Source: an uncultured Lachnospiraceae bacterium | GTDB lineage: Bacteria > Bacillota > Clostridia > Lachnospirales > Lachnospiraceae | DNA: 64,000 bases | Assembly (NCBI GenBank): GCA_910585905.1 | Contig: CAJUID010000010.1 | Location: 1-64,000 of the forward strand | Direction of reading: 5' to 3' | Part shown: piece by piece, positions 8,539 to 18,248 of the stretch | Layout: each line of letters opens with the position of its first letter | How positions within the stretch are numbered: the first letter of the stretch is position 1 | Position numbers and translations under genes: made by a program | The notes under the pieces: model-generated | Database searches by the model: none | Told to the model about the DNA's origin: nothing | Seen by the model: only the letters and a program-made list of their open reading frames with translations

Positions 8539-9316
8539 CGAAATTATTTCCACCTTTATCGTTGATTGGCTGCTGAAGTAATTTCCATTTGCTGCGGACA
8601 AATACATTGTAGGTGCTAAATAGCATAATGCACATGTAAAGCAACGGTTCAATAATGCCAAAATGCATGCTCTTTCCTGCAGTGCGTTTGTGCATGACAG
8701 CAGGAATCTCTTTGATCTGATATCCAAGCAGTGACATCTGTACCAACATATTTGCATCTGGGTAGTTATTATCAAAGTTGCCGAAATGTGCATAATATTC
8801 AAACACAGGGCGGTTTAGTCCCTGCAATCCAGATGTTGGGTCTGTGATGTCCTGATGGCTTGCGATTTTTATAACCCTCCGAAAAAAACGTATGGCAACT
8901 TTTTTAGCAAAAGGGATGGGAAAGCTTTGGCTTTCCTTTAAAAAGCGGGAACCAATTACTAAGTCCGGCCGCTTGCCAGCGGCATCTTTTTGCCGGAGGC
9001 AGTCGTATATTTTTGGTATGTTGCAGGCATCATGCTGTCCGTCACTGTCCATCTGGATGATATAGCGGTATCCCCCCGTAACAGCATACTTATAGCCAGT
9101 CTGCAGAGCGGCTCCATACCCCAGGTTATACGGATGGTTGACAAAATTAATATTCAGCAACTTTAAGATTTCTGTGGTATGGTCGGCAGAGGCATCATTT
9201 ATAACAATTATATCAGCATATTCCATAATACCAAATTCTTTTAAGCTGTCAAGAAATTTTCCAATGGATGCCTCTTCATTGTAAGCCGGCATAATAATTA
9301 ATAAATCGTGTTTCAT
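8525..9316 (-). CDS. Family 2 glycosyltransferase, DPM1/polyprenyl-phosphate type
   Basis: GAGG 6 bp before the ATG at 9316 favours MKHDLLIIMPAYNEE over an in-frame ATG at 9328. The 263-residue protein has the GT2 core: MPAYNEEASIGKFLD, ADIIVINDASADHT, QMDSDGQHD (DxD metal site) and DLVIGSRF. C-terminally, MLFSTYNVFVRSKWKL is amphipathic rather than a clear membrane pair. It resembles dolichyl-phosphate mannosyltransferase-like enzymes that charge a lipid carrier or transfer to lipid-linked glycan. It sits in the operon directly before the DUF4874 gene, which it overlaps. Confidence 0.9.
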   Translation of the reverse strand: MKHDLLIIMPAYNEEASIGKFLDSLKEFGIMEYADIIVINDASADHTTEILKLLNINFVNHPYNLGYGAALQTGYKYAVTGGYRYIIQMDSDGQHDACNIPKIYDCLRQKDAAGKRPDLVIGSRFLKESQSFPIPFAKKVAIRFFRRVIKIASHQDITDPTSGLQGLNRPVFEYYAHFGNFDNNYPDANMLVQMSLLGYQIKEIPAVMHKRTAGKSMHFGIIEPLLYMCIMLFSTYNVFVRSKWKLLQQPINDKGGNNFDEKK

Positions 9317-9339
9317 GGTCAACCTCATTTCCGCACATA

Positions 9340-10551
9340 TTAAAGTAATTCATAGAAAGCCTTCATATCCTCGGAATGTGCTAAGTTTACGTGTTTACTT
9401 GCCAGTTCAAATTGATGTAGTTTATCGGGGTCTGCAAGCAGCGCTTTAATAGCTGCTGCAATGGCTTTGGAGGAGAGTGGAATTAAAAGTCCAGAGGTAT
9501 CATGGACAATCTGTTCCCGGTTGCCGGTACAATCAGAGGCGATAATTGCTTTCCCAAGTACCTGCGCTTCTTCTATGGCGATGCTTTTCCCCTCAAAGCG
9601 GGTAGCGTGGACATAGAGGGAAGCCAGTCGGCAATATGGATAGGGGTTTGCTTTACTGCCAAGCAGCACAAAATGTCCAGTCAGCTTTTCTTTGGCAATC
9701 TGTCCGCGCAATTCTCCTTCCAAAGGTCCTTCTCCTAGTACAAACCAGTCAATATCCAGGCCCTCATCGCGCAGGAGGCGCAGTGCTGGGATTGCAATGT
9801 CATACGCCTTCTGGTAAGCCAGACGCCCGATGGTCAGTATCTTATACTGTGCAGTGCTTTTTACAAAAGGGTCAGCTCCAGGCAGTTTTATCTGGCTCTG
9901 CTCCAAAATCCAGTCGGTGTCGATAATATTTCGAAAAAGATAACACTTTTTGGAGTATTCTGGATAAACGTGGCAGAAACTGTCCCCGGCCTCCTTTGAG
10001 ACAGAAAATATGCGGTCTATTTTAGAGTAGGTATCTAAATCAAGCTTTTTGTTATATCCGGCTTTTTCATAGTCAATATGGACAAAAGCCGCTTTTTTCC
10101 TGGCTTGGACAAAGTCAGCGACAAAATATGTGCTTCCGCCTTCCAGATAGGCAACGGCCAAGTCGTAAGTGTCATCGGGTGCTTTTGTGCCATTTGCAAT
10201 GACCCGCCAAAGTAGTTTATCAAGGTTCACCCTGCGCTTTTTTATCATGGAAAACAGGTTTCGGGTAAGATATCCAAGGAGACGAAAACCGTGCAGCCGA
10301 TAGAAAAAGCAGCGCAGCGTTGTTTTTATCAAGGCAGCTCTTCCCCCAATGGATAAGACGGAGCGGTGGTCAGGATGTTTGTTTAAAAGTGTTACCCAGT
10401 CCGGCACTTCGTCAAAAATCTCGCCACGGTTTAGGAGTACGAGAAGGGAGAGGCTATATTCTTCGCGCGGCAGGTTTTTTAGCAGGGAAATTAATGCACG
10501 TTCTGCCCCTGCGCGCCCCATAGTATTTATAACAAATAGTATTTTTTTCAT
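9340..10551 (-). CDS. Family 4 glycosyltransferase (GT-B)
   Basis: This 403-residue GT-B enzyme starts MKKILFVINTMGRAGAERAL, typical of capsule and exopolysaccharide GT4 proteins. The nucleotide-sugar half shows YKILTIGRLAYQKAYDIAIPAL, VLLGSKANPYPY and the E-x7-E motif region EGKSIAIEEAQVLGKAIIASD. The start codon overlaps the DUF2304 stop as ATGA, indicating translational coupling. It is cytoplasmic or membrane-associated; the sugar donor is unknown. Confidence 0.92.
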   Translation of the reverse strand: MKKILFVINTMGRAGAERALISLLKNLPREEYSLSLLVLLNRGEIFDEVPDWVTLLNKHPDHRSVLSIGGRAALIKTTLRCFFYRLHGFRLLGYLTRNLFSMIKKRRVNLDKLLWRVIANGTKAPDDTYDLAVAYLEGGSTYFVADFVQARKKAAFVHIDYEKAGYNKKLDLDTYSKIDRIFSVSKEAGDSFCHVYPEYSKKCYLFRNIIDTDWILEQSQIKLPGADPFVKSTAQYKILTIGRLAYQKAYDIAIPALRLLRDEGLDIDWFVLGEGPLEGELRGQIAKEKLTGHFVLLGSKANPYPYCRLASLYVHATRFEGKSIAIEEAQVLGKAIIASDCTGNREQIVHDTSGLLIPLSSKAIAAAIKALLADPDKLHQFELASKHVNLAHSEDMKAFYELL

Positions 10552-10946
10552 GTTGTCTTATTTTCCTCATGCCCAGATGGTTCCTGCAGTTTCTGTACGG
10601 TTTTTTCAAGCACCCTGACCCGCTCTGCTAATAATGCTGTCTGTGAGGCAAGTTCTTTATTTTTCATTGCCAGCACAGAGAGGGATTTAAAACACTGAAA
10701 CAGGATCAGATAGCTGATAATAATGGCCAGTGCAAATACAACAGCAGGCGGATATTCTGTGTGGAAGATATCGGAGAGAAAGTATGTGACTTGTGGAAAG
10801 ATGCCGCCTATAATAATCAGGAAGCAGGGAACAATCCACAAGAGCGCATGGGATTCTGATATTTTTCGATGTACTGCCGCATTCATAATAACAATGAGCA
10901 GGAAGATGCCGAGTGCAATAATAATTAATTGTAATGCCAGTGTCAT
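10548..10946 (-). CDS. DUF2304 small membrane protein
   Basis: The 132 residues have three hydrophobic helices (~4-23, 34-52, 66-88). The conserved DUF2304 features are an N-terminal helix followed by a short SHALLWIVPC segment, then a C-terminal coiled coil (LASQTALLAERVRVLEKTV). DUF2304 proteins commonly accompany DPM1-like glycosyltransferases, and one is encoded two genes downstream, so it may be a membrane subunit or anchor. It is coupled by ATGA overlaps on both sides. Confidence 0.85.
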   Translation of the reverse strand: MTLALQLIIIALGIFLLIVIMNAAVHRKISESHALLWIVPCFLIIIGGIFPQVTYFLSDIFHTEYPPAVVFALAIIISYLILFQCFKSLSVLAMKNKELASQTALLAERVRVLEKTVQKLQEPSGHEENKTT

Positions 10947-12415
10947 GCGTTCTCCTCCGTTTCTGATGGTGCTGTGATGTCAACCGGAAATACGACGCTG
11001 GTCGGCATCGCCTCATGTTTGGACGGAATTAGTGTGCCTTTGCAGAAGATATGTTCATCTAAGTTCTTCTCTACCCAGCGCAGGCGGAAATAAGCGATAA
11101 TCCATCCTGAAAATGCCCCAAGAAATGTTCCAATCCCGTACCAGATCGGAGGAAGGTTTTTTGCAAAAAAGCTGGAAGCAGCGGTAACTGCCACAAAAAC
11201 TACCGTAGTCAGAAGAGAACCTGTTTTATCATTAAAGTAGAAAAGGAAAATAATGCAGGAATATAGCAAAAAGATGACGAAATATCCTGCAGCGAGGCAA
11301 GGGTACATCTCCATTACCTGGCCTGCAAAACCAAACTGCGGCAGAAATACCATACAAAACAGATAGATCAGCACGGATATAATAAATTGGTTTCGCACAA
11401 CGTCCATTAACTGGTAGGAGAGCAGTGAGAACATACGGTTCTTGGCCTTTGTGATGTCAATAAGGCGTCCGCCGATTACTGCTTCCGAGTATGCTTTATA
11501 CCGCTCATGAAAATGAAGCTCAATCTGAGTGATTAAAATAACACTTGCTGAAATGTTCGTAAACATGGCAATACATGTCGCCATATCGTAAGGGGGATAG
11601 CAGATATAGGTATCACTTACGATAATACAGTCTGACACAGTCCAGAATATGAAATTGTGGATATAAAGCCCCAGTGAGTATAAGAAATTTGTTAGGGCTA
11701 ACTGCCAGTGTTCTTTAAAGTATGCCATAAAGCCAAAATAGCATTCATTATTTGTATGGAAATATCCTTTTACATAGGCAAATTCACTGATGGATATTGT
11801 CAGGAATCCACAGGTGATTGCCACAAGCATGCTGTATGTTACAGAAAAATGTAGTATTCTGTGACAGAGCAATGCGGTTAAGATCATAATGATAACTCCC
11901 AGAAGGAAAAACAGGGAAATCTTGCTGTAATCCTTTGTAATGGACAGGTAGAGCATGGAATAGAATGTCATGCTCAAGGCAAGGAAACACACATAGCAGG
12001 TAAAGGTAAAAATTGGGTCGATCCCGCCATTTAGATAAGAATATAGGTAAAATGGTATGCCAATCACGCTGCATGTTGCCAAATTAGTAAAAATGCCGCC
12101 ATAATAGCAGGGCAGTATGGCATCATACTGTTCTTCAAAGATTTTGTCAGTAACATAGCGAGAAAGAACAGAGTTAAAGGGTGCCGTACACATTAGGCTG
12201 AATATAAAGATATATAGCAGGCTGCATGTAAAGAGTACACGTTCCGAGTAAACGACAGATTTGTAGTCAAGCAACAGATATAGCGCAATGATTCCACCCA
12301 TTACTAAAAGCATAGGCGCTACTGTCGTCATTGTACTGACCAGAATACCAAACAGGGTAGAAGAAATCGTTCTTTTTTCAAACGATTTTTTTACTGATTT
12401 TCCTAAACTAGCCAT
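10943..12415 (-). CDS. pelG: PelG-family polysaccharide exporter
   Basis: This 490-residue polytopic protein has about a dozen membrane helices. PelG is the MOP/Wzx-like inner-membrane transporter of the Pel exopolysaccharide system. Here the N-terminal FEKRTISSTLFGILVSTMTT, APMLLVMGG and the loop SRYVTDKIFEEQYDAILPCYY match the family pattern I know. It is translationally coupled: pelF ends 3 bp upstream, GGAGGTAATAC precedes its ATG, and its own stop overlaps the DUF2304 start. With PelF, PelD and PelE encoded upstream it would form the synthesis and export complex. Confidence 0.88.
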   Translation of the reverse strand: MASLGKSVKKSFEKRTISSTLFGILVSTMTTVAPMLLVMGGIIALYLLLDYKSVVYSERVLFTCSLLYIFIFSLMCTAPFNSVLSRYVTDKIFEEQYDAILPCYYGGIFTNLATCSVIGIPFYLYSYLNGGIDPIFTFTCYVCFLALSMTFYSMLYLSITKDYSKISLFFLLGVIIMILTALLCHRILHFSVTYSMLVAITCGFLTISISEFAYVKGYFHTNNECYFGFMAYFKEHWQLALTNFLYSLGLYIHNFIFWTVSDCIIVSDTYICYPPYDMATCIAMFTNISASVILITQIELHFHERYKAYSEAVIGGRLIDITKAKNRMFSLLSYQLMDVVRNQFIISVLIYLFCMVFLPQFGFAGQVMEMYPCLAAGYFVIFLLYSCIIFLFYFNDKTGSLLTTVVFVAVTAASSFFAKNLPPIWYGIGTFLGAFSGWIIAYFRLRWVEKNLDEHIFCKGTLIPSKHEAMPTSVVFPVDITAPSETEENA

Positions 12416-12418
12416 GTA

Positions 12419-13885
12419 TTACCTCCTATCTGCGCGGAGAAAAGGTTTTTCGTCCAGCGTACACCCGCTGATCTCCGCCATCTCATGATAAAGGTTGTTG
12501 TAAGTTTCTTTCATCTGAGAAAGCTGGTATTTTGCCATAAGCCGTTGATAACCAACTTCCCCCATATGTTTTGCGAGCTGTGGGTCTCTTGCAAGTTTTA
12601 CCATGGCATCGGCAAGGCCAGATACAGACATTGTGTCTGTAACGATTCCTGCCGGGCCAAGTTTGTCCTCACCCTCGCCATAGACAAGCCCTTCGCAGTT
12701 TCCTACATTTGTAGCTATGGCGGGGCATTTTGCTGCAAAGCCTTCCAAAATGGTGAGTGGCTGCCCTTCACTGATACTGGATAGGATTGTAGCATCCATC
12801 CGTCCAAGGTATTCCGTCACATTAATTCTGCCAGTAAATATGAGGTCCTGGGGTTTTAGGGTATCGACCAGTGCAAATACTTCCTTTGCATAGGGATCCT
12901 CTTGTTCCCATGGTCCCATAATCCAGAGTTTTAGGGATGGCTCCCTCTGCTTCGCATAGTAAAATGCATTGATTAGTGTCTTAACATCTTTGATTGGGGC
13001 AATACGGAGCACTGCTCCAATATTGAAATATTGGTCATCATTTTCTTTTTTTCCTTGAATATGTGCAAATCGCTCTGGGTCAATGCCGTTTGGTGTCACC
13101 AGGGTTTTTTCTTCAGGGCAGCCAAGCTCGACCTGGAGATGCCTTGCATACTCAAAGAGGGAAGTTACGCGGTTTGCATTGTCATAGGCACAGCTCGACA
13201 TTTTTTTAAAATGTTCGATCCACACGTTTTTGTATACGCCCTCTACCCAGGTTGCTTTGATAATATCTTCCTCGCGCTCACGGGAGTAGATTCCGTGTTC
13301 GGAAATCAAAAGAGTACCGCCATAAAGTGATTTTGCCATGCTGCCTAAAATTCCAGCATAACCAGTCGCTACGCAGTGGTACAGATCCGCCTTTGGGAGC
13401 GGCGTCTTCATACAGAGGAAGAGTGGCAGGTACATAGAGCGAAGGGACCATAAAAAGTCAGAAAATGTTATGTTTTCATAGCGTTTCTCATATAAACTTT
13501 TTGCAATTAGGAAGAAATCTTTTCCCATTAACAAATCGTTGATAGAAAAGGTCTCATTGGCAAAATAAGAAAATACGCCATTCCAGTCCACGTTTTCATT
13601 TAATACCAGGCTTTGCAGCGACTGAAATTCTTTTTTATTTAAATGTAATTTTTTATGTCTTTTTTTCATGCCGATCCAGTCGATATCCTGGACATATGCT
13701 TCGCGGATTTCTGAAACATTATCCGGCATTTCATATACGAATTTTCCGCGAATACTTCTGTCTGCAGCTATTGTCTGAATAATAAATTCGACATTTGGAA
13801 ACTGCTTAATCAGGCTGTGTACCCAGCTTGATACACCACCTACCACATAGGGATAGCATCCTTCCACAACAATACAAACTTTCAT
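12419..13885 (-). CDS. pelF: PelF-family glycosyltransferase (polymerase subunit)
   Basis: This 488-residue GT4 protein has the PelF N-terminal extension (DUF3492): MKVCIVVEGCYPYVVGGVSS and WVHSLIKQFPNVEFI, then a GT-B C-terminal half with GAVLRIAPIKDVKTLINAFYY, LIFTGRINVTEYL and the donor motif EGQPLTILEGFAAKCPAIAT. In Pseudomonas and Bacillus, PelF is the cytosolic glycosyltransferase that builds the GalNAc-rich polymer. ATGAGGTGAATC gives a good RBS. The preceding 90 bp hold a hairpin and a dispersed 55-bp repeat, so expression of pelF-pelG may be tuned separately within the operon. Confidence 0.9.
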   Translation of the reverse strand: MKVCIVVEGCYPYVVGGVSSWVHSLIKQFPNVEFIIQTIAADRSIRGKFVYEMPDNVSEIREAYVQDIDWIGMKKRHKKLHLNKKEFQSLQSLVLNENVDWNGVFSYFANETFSINDLLMGKDFFLIAKSLYEKRYENITFSDFLWSLRSMYLPLFLCMKTPLPKADLYHCVATGYAGILGSMAKSLYGGTLLISEHGIYSREREEDIIKATWVEGVYKNVWIEHFKKMSSCAYDNANRVTSLFEYARHLQVELGCPEEKTLVTPNGIDPERFAHIQGKKENDDQYFNIGAVLRIAPIKDVKTLINAFYYAKQREPSLKLWIMGPWEQEDPYAKEVFALVDTLKPQDLIFTGRINVTEYLGRMDATILSSISEGQPLTILEGFAAKCPAIATNVGNCEGLVYGEGEDKLGPAGIVTDTMSVSGLADAMVKLARDPQLAKHMGEVGYQRLMAKYQLSQMKETYNNLYHEMAEISGCTLDEKPFLRADRR

Positions 13886-13904
13886 GATTCACCTCATTTC
13901 TGTA

Positions 13905-13923
13905 AGGTGAACCTCGTTCACCT
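13905..13923 (-). promoter_or_regulatory. Short hairpin before pelF
   Basis: AGGTGAAC-CTC-GTTCACCT is a perfect 8-bp stem with a 3-nt loop located 20-38 bp before the pelF start codon. It is not followed by a T-run, so it is not an obvious terminator. It may affect pelF translation or mRNA stability. Confidence 0.5.
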
Positions 13924-13972
13924 TTGTTTTATGTCATAGCAAATTGCGTCAAACATAGTGGTACACCAACCA
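13918..13972 (-). repeat. Dispersed 55-bp element, copy A (upstream of pelF)
   Basis: Read on the minus strand it begins GTTGGTGTACCACTATGTT, an exact 19-bp match to 33005-33023. About 36 further bases then align with most positions identical, including CTATRACATAAAA. In both places it ends just before the RBS of the following gene and in the same orientation. Confidence 0.75.
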
Positions 13973-13974
13973 TC

Positions 13975-15777
13975 TTATTTAACTGCATCTGCGGCCACTT
14001 CAATCAGAACCTTATCGGAAGAAGTGTTGATTACATATTTCCCACGTTCCATCTCTATATATTCTGCGCCTTTGACTGAAACAACTTTTTCGTCGTTTAG
14101 GCATAGCAGGAAAGAGGCATTTTCCTTAATATTGACTATGTTAAGCTGTATGGAATCTTTTTCGCGCTGTGAATAATAGTCCAATGCCAAAAAACGGCGT
14201 GCCTTTTTGTCCGATTCCGAGACAGTTACCTGGTCAAAGCCTTTGCGGAATGTTCTCCAGTAGGTACTTAAGTAGCGGGAGAGATTGTTGGACAAGCGTG
14301 TCCAGTCATCTCCTCGTTTTGTTGGATAGATTGCCCTGGTAAAGTCAAGATAAATGGAGGAATAGCCAAGGGCTGTCTCAATGCTTTTTAGGTACAGGTC
14401 TTCCACATCTTTATGGGAAAAACCATCAATTGTAGTTGTCATCTGCAGTATTTTATTATCATAAAAGGAGATGATCGGGTTAGTATCCAGTCCTTTCTTT
14501 GTTATTAAAGTTCTGATTGAAGAGAGGATGGAGTCCTGGCCTTTTTCCCCAAGGTAATGCTTATAAATAAATTCCGGCATGTTCCCTGGAGAGAAGACAG
14601 TAAATTTATAGTGTGGCGCCAATTTTGCCATTGCTTCTGTGTCATACTTGATTTTATCCTCATAGCGCGCAAGGTTTTCCATCTGGTCACCAGAAAGTCC
14701 CAGGTCACCAGAAATTTTTTCATTCTGGTCAAAGTAAAAAGAAATGGAATCGGTAGAAACATTATGTTCCTTATTGCTATATTCTAGTTTTGGGGCAATC
14801 ATGCCGCTGAATTTTTCTTCCGTGGCGTTTAGGATGGATACCATATCAGGCCACAGTACATTTTCGCAGAGAGCTTTGCTAGTGTAGTAGTAATGTTCAG
14901 CTGTCTTTTCTGAGTTTTCATTTGAAAGGTACGGAAAATTCTGGCAGACAACATTTTGTGCATTGACGATGGGATAAATATTGTATGGCATCGCCTCTGA
15001 GAGCATGGCAGAAAGCATACCAAGCCCCGTATGGTCCTGAAAGAAATCACAGTTTACTACAAAAACAAAGCTGTCCTCTGTCTGGTTTCGCCAGAGCAGC
15101 GGTGGTAGGTCTTCATTTTTAATGTTAAGCTCCTTCTGGCGCTTTATATATCCAGTTATATAGGTTTTTGTGCCAGACCGAAGACGGAAATATGGCACGG
15201 ATTTTTCTAATTTTTTATAGGTGGTCTTTCCACCCAGCAAAAAGCCATCATATAAAGTCATACCGCTAATGCGGTAAGTAGCCTGATAGACGCCGCGAAT
15301 ACCAATTAGCCTTTTAAACTTTTCAGAAGAGCGGATAAATGTTGTATTTGGCAGGCTGGTCAGTATAATATTTATACCAAGTTTAGATTGGTGGTATAAA
15401 ATATCAACATCCTTTTTTGTGCATACTGATATGGAATTTAAAATAATCATTGTGCAGTAAGAGGAAGGGTTTGCTATAAATTCCCGAAGGTTCATAAAAC
15501 GCTGGTAAGTGCGTTTTGTATAAATGCACCATTCTTCTGCAATGTTCGCTTCCTGGTTGCGCGGGCTTCCAATAATCGCTGTGTTGTAGTTTTCCGGCAG
15601 TTCCAGGACTTCACGGTCTAGAATTTGCGTTGACGAGATGGATACATGTTCTTCCGCATTCTGATTATACATAGATTTTGATACATAGTTCGCCGATATG
15701 TTGGAGAACTGAAATAAAAGCAGTATCGTAATCATTACGGTTGATATTACAATAAAATTTGATTTAGATATGGTCAA
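13975..15777 (-). CDS. DUF2194 protein, membrane-anchored, polysaccharide-operon associated
   Basis: The start is a TTG at 15777 with GGAGG 8 bp upstream, 12 bp after the preceding stop. It encodes 600 residues: an N-terminal signal/anchor helix (~8-29) and then a large extracytoplasmic region. DUF2194 is found in exopolysaccharide loci. Its middle part (IISFYDNKILQMTTTIDGFSHKDVEDLYLK; ~410-460 as scattered motifs) and the PHYKFTVFSPGNMPEF stretch suggest a polysaccharide-deacetylase-like barrel followed by a small beta domain. It may substitute for PelA, the deacetylase/hydrolase of classical Pel systems, which is not encoded here; this is inference. Confidence 0.75.
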   Translation of the reverse strand: MTISKSNFIVISTVMITILLLFQFSNISANYVSKSMYNQNAEEHVSISSTQILDREVLELPENYNTAIIGSPRNQEANIAEEWCIYTKRTYQRFMNLREFIANPSSYCTMIILNSISVCTKKDVDILYHQSKLGINIILTSLPNTTFIRSSEKFKRLIGIRGVYQATYRISGMTLYDGFLLGGKTTYKKLEKSVPYFRLRSGTKTYITGYIKRQKELNIKNEDLPPLLWRNQTEDSFVFVVNCDFFQDHTGLGMLSAMLSEAMPYNIYPIVNAQNVVCQNFPYLSNENSEKTAEHYYYTSKALCENVLWPDMVSILNATEEKFSGMIAPKLEYSNKEHNVSTDSISFYFDQNEKISGDLGLSGDQMENLARYEDKIKYDTEAMAKLAPHYKFTVFSPGNMPEFIYKHYLGEKGQDSILSSIRTLITKKGLDTNPIISFYDNKILQMTTTIDGFSHKDVEDLYLKSIETALGYSSIYLDFTRAIYPTKRGDDWTRLSNNLSRYLSTYWRTFRKGFDQVTVSESDKKARRFLALDYYSQREKDSIQLNIVNIKENASFLLCLNDEKVVSVKGAEYIEMERGKYVINTSSDKVLIEVAADAVK

Positions 15778-15789
15778 AATTATCGCCTC

Positions 15790-18207
15790 CTATTTATTAT
15801 ACCCATAGTCAATTGCAAAGTTGAACAGGCTATATTCATTCTGGACAATATGGTAACAGATAAAGGACTCGTCTTCATAATATACCTGGAATTCCTGCGG
15901 ATATTTTTTTTGGAATGCCTGTGCCCAGTAGTACATTCTGCTTTCTAACGCATTGCGGTTTTCTAGGCTGTAAACATTGCCGCCGCTAAAACTTGCAGGT
16001 TTTTCGGCATTTTCTTTTGAAATACTTCCCGTGTTTGCCAAAGGAGTGTTTACTGGCGCAAATGCTCCATATGCCAGAGGCAGTTTTTCAATATAAAAGA
16101 AGACATGCTTTGTTGGAATTGTTACTTTGGAATCTGTGGTGTAGTCCTCCATTCCATTTAGGAAATTACAGATTTCCATATGCCAGCCTTTGTCAATGAT
16201 AATTTGGATGCTGTTTGTGGTTGTAACAATGGTCCATGTTTTTTCTGGATAATTTTCCATAATTTCATAATTACATGTGACCTCGCCGCGTGACTGGATG
16301 GCATAAACGATACTCAATGGTTTCACATAATCGTATTTCACTGTCAGAAAAGTTAAAGTACAGGTCAGGCCAATCGGAAGAATTTCAGTAAAGCGGTGAT
16401 AGCGGAATGGGCGGCAGATAATTGCATAAATAGCGTCTGCAGCACATGCAACAAGCAGTGGGGTAGCATAGGCGAGAAATATAATAGCCCGTTCTAGCTC
16501 CATTGGCGCCGGGAGATGAAGCGGTTCGGCACATGCCATCAGGATAAGCAGCAACATGTATATACCCACTGACAGTAAGTTGCGGTAATAAAACTTTCTC
16601 CGAATTATAATTATTAGGAGGGCAAATGCAATCAGTCCTTCCATGGTCCAGACAATAGCTTTGGACAGCTCCAATCTGTTGAAGCCATTACATAGATAGT
16701 TAATAATGGTTTCGTTAAAGCGAAGAAATTTTGTTTTTATATTTCCACAAACTGATTTCATGGAGAAAAGAATTGCTTTCCCCTTATCAGTCAAAAAGGT
16801 CTTTATCTTAGTAAGGGCAGAAGTGTCCTCAGAAGGTTGGATTTCTGAGGAATCTTCCCCATAGGAAGGAATTTCATCAGAAGAAACTTCGTTTTCTGTG
16901 TTTTCTACTAATTCTCCCGTTTGCTCCGTTGAGTTATCGTCCGGTGCTTCTTCTATTGTTTCCCCAGAGGAACCAGGGGTCATAACGCTGAGAGCCCAGC
17001 GGAGGGAACCTTCTAATGGTGTTCCTTGCAAAAAAGCCATGCCTAATGGGGCAACTGCACTGACAAGGCTTAATATTCCTGCGAGCGCAATAGACCAGAA
17101 ATATCTAGGCTTTAAAACGATTGGTAAATATGCAACAGCAATTGCAAGACAGAGCAGGATTGCAATAATGGTAATGTAAAAGTGAACTGCGAGTGTCATA
17201 GCAAAGCTCATGGCAAAAAAGGCAAGGCTCCTTGTACTTGGAAGGATATGGTACTGCTCTAGCCAAGCATACAGTTTTTTCTTTTTTTTCCATTCTGCTT
17301 CCGTTTGAATCTCCAGTTTCTTTCGTTCAAAGAACTGGATCAAGAAATAGGCGCAGGGATAGAGAAAAAGCATTGCATATTCCTGTGGAATCGCCCATTG
17401 GTAACGCATATTTGCCAATATGCTAAATAGGTTTGGCAGTGTAAATATCAGGACACCAAGGAATGGCATATATCTGGAGCGGCAAATTTTGCGAAGCAGC
17501 ACATATATCATTAAGTATATATAAATCGCTTGAACAGTGCCAAATACTCTCATAATAGAAAATACCGGAATGTTAAAAAAGGTATGTATAAAATAAAGGA
17601 CATTGTGGAAACCAAATGGGTAAATTCCGGCACAGAAAATATTTCCATCGCTCATCTGGTTTATCCAGTAGTGGTGTACGATAATATCTGAAGTACCATA
17701 GGCATAATTGTTTATTGCCTGATAGGAGTAATACCAAATGTTAAAAGCAAATAGTCCAGTCAGCAGAACCCATTCTATAAAGTGATGGGCAATATGGGAA
17801 AGAATTCCACGGATAATATTGCCAATTGCTTTTTTTGGACGATGGAGCAAAAGCGCGGCGATTGTCCTAATCTTTGCTTCTCCCAAAAACAGGCGGGACA
17901 GCCCCGTATACAGCACTACAAAAAAACGTTTGATCGGAGGCTGGTTAATCTGTCTCCATGCAAAGACAGCAGGGCCAACAGATATAATGTATATCATTGG
18001 CCTGCTGGGAATATGCAGCAGAAACATTGCAAAGACTACATTCATAATATAAAAATTTCCAATAATTACACATATTATAAATTTCTCAGCAAGGCTTTTT
18101 TCTTTTAAATAATGATAAAAAACTATATATGGAAAAAGGAGGACACAGAGAGAATAAACCGTAAACATCTGTATCAGTTCTAATATTGTCCTGACTTCCA
18201 TGGTCAT
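15790..18207 (-). CDS. Large polytopic membrane protein of the Pel-like operon
   Basis: This is an 805-residue protein with AAAGGAG 9 bp before its ATG. The N-terminal two-thirds hold many membrane helices (first at ~15-35, 42-62, 67-85, then further helices through ~600). A low-complexity acidic loop, about residues 405-460, is rich in Glu, Ser and Thr. A C-terminal soluble domain of ~180 residues follows. The layout resembles membrane glycosyltransferases of the GT-C type or O-antigen-ligase-like proteins with an extracytoplasmic tail, but I find no decisive motif. Position between pelE and the DUF2194 gene makes a role in polymer synthesis or modification likely. Confidence 0.7.
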   Translation of the reverse strand: MTMEVRTILELIQMFTVYSLCVLLFPYIVFYHYLKEKSLAEKFIICVIIGNFYIMNVVFAMFLLHIPSRPMIYIISVGPAVFAWRQINQPPIKRFFVVLYTGLSRLFLGEAKIRTIAALLLHRPKKAIGNIIRGILSHIAHHFIEWVLLTGLFAFNIWYYSYQAINNYAYGTSDIIVHHYWINQMSDGNIFCAGIYPFGFHNVLYFIHTFFNIPVFSIMRVFGTVQAIYIYLMIYVLLRKICRSRYMPFLGVLIFTLPNLFSILANMRYQWAIPQEYAMLFLYPCAYFLIQFFERKKLEIQTEAEWKKKKKLYAWLEQYHILPSTRSLAFFAMSFAMTLAVHFYITIIAILLCLAIAVAYLPIVLKPRYFWSIALAGILSLVSAVAPLGMAFLQGTPLEGSLRWALSVMTPGSSGETIEEAPDDNSTEQTGELVENTENEVSSDEIPSYGEDSSEIQPSEDTSALTKIKTFLTDKGKAILFSMKSVCGNIKTKFLRFNETIINYLCNGFNRLELSKAIVWTMEGLIAFALLIIIIRRKFYYRNLLSVGIYMLLLILMACAEPLHLPAPMELERAIIFLAYATPLLVACAADAIYAIICRPFRYHRFTEILPIGLTCTLTFLTVKYDYVKPLSIVYAIQSRGEVTCNYEIMENYPEKTWTIVTTTNSIQIIIDKGWHMEICNFLNGMEDYTTDSKVTIPTKHVFFYIEKLPLAYGAFAPVNTPLANTGSISKENAEKPASFSGGNVYSLENRNALESRMYYWAQAFQKKYPQEFQVYYEDESFICYHIVQNEYSLFNFAIDYGYNK

Positions 18208-18248
18208 GATCTGTGTCTCCTTTCTCTGTATTTTATATTATGATGCTA

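Noticed and set aside
8539..8802. Upstream extension of the DUF4874/DUF4832 frame
   Set aside because: It overlaps the preceding glycosyltransferase on the same strand in another frame; a clear RBS and signal-anchor start exist at 8538.
10687..11016. 109-codon minus-strand frame overlapping DUF2304 and pelG
   Set aside because: It is a shadow frame over two well-supported coupled genes and has no RBS.
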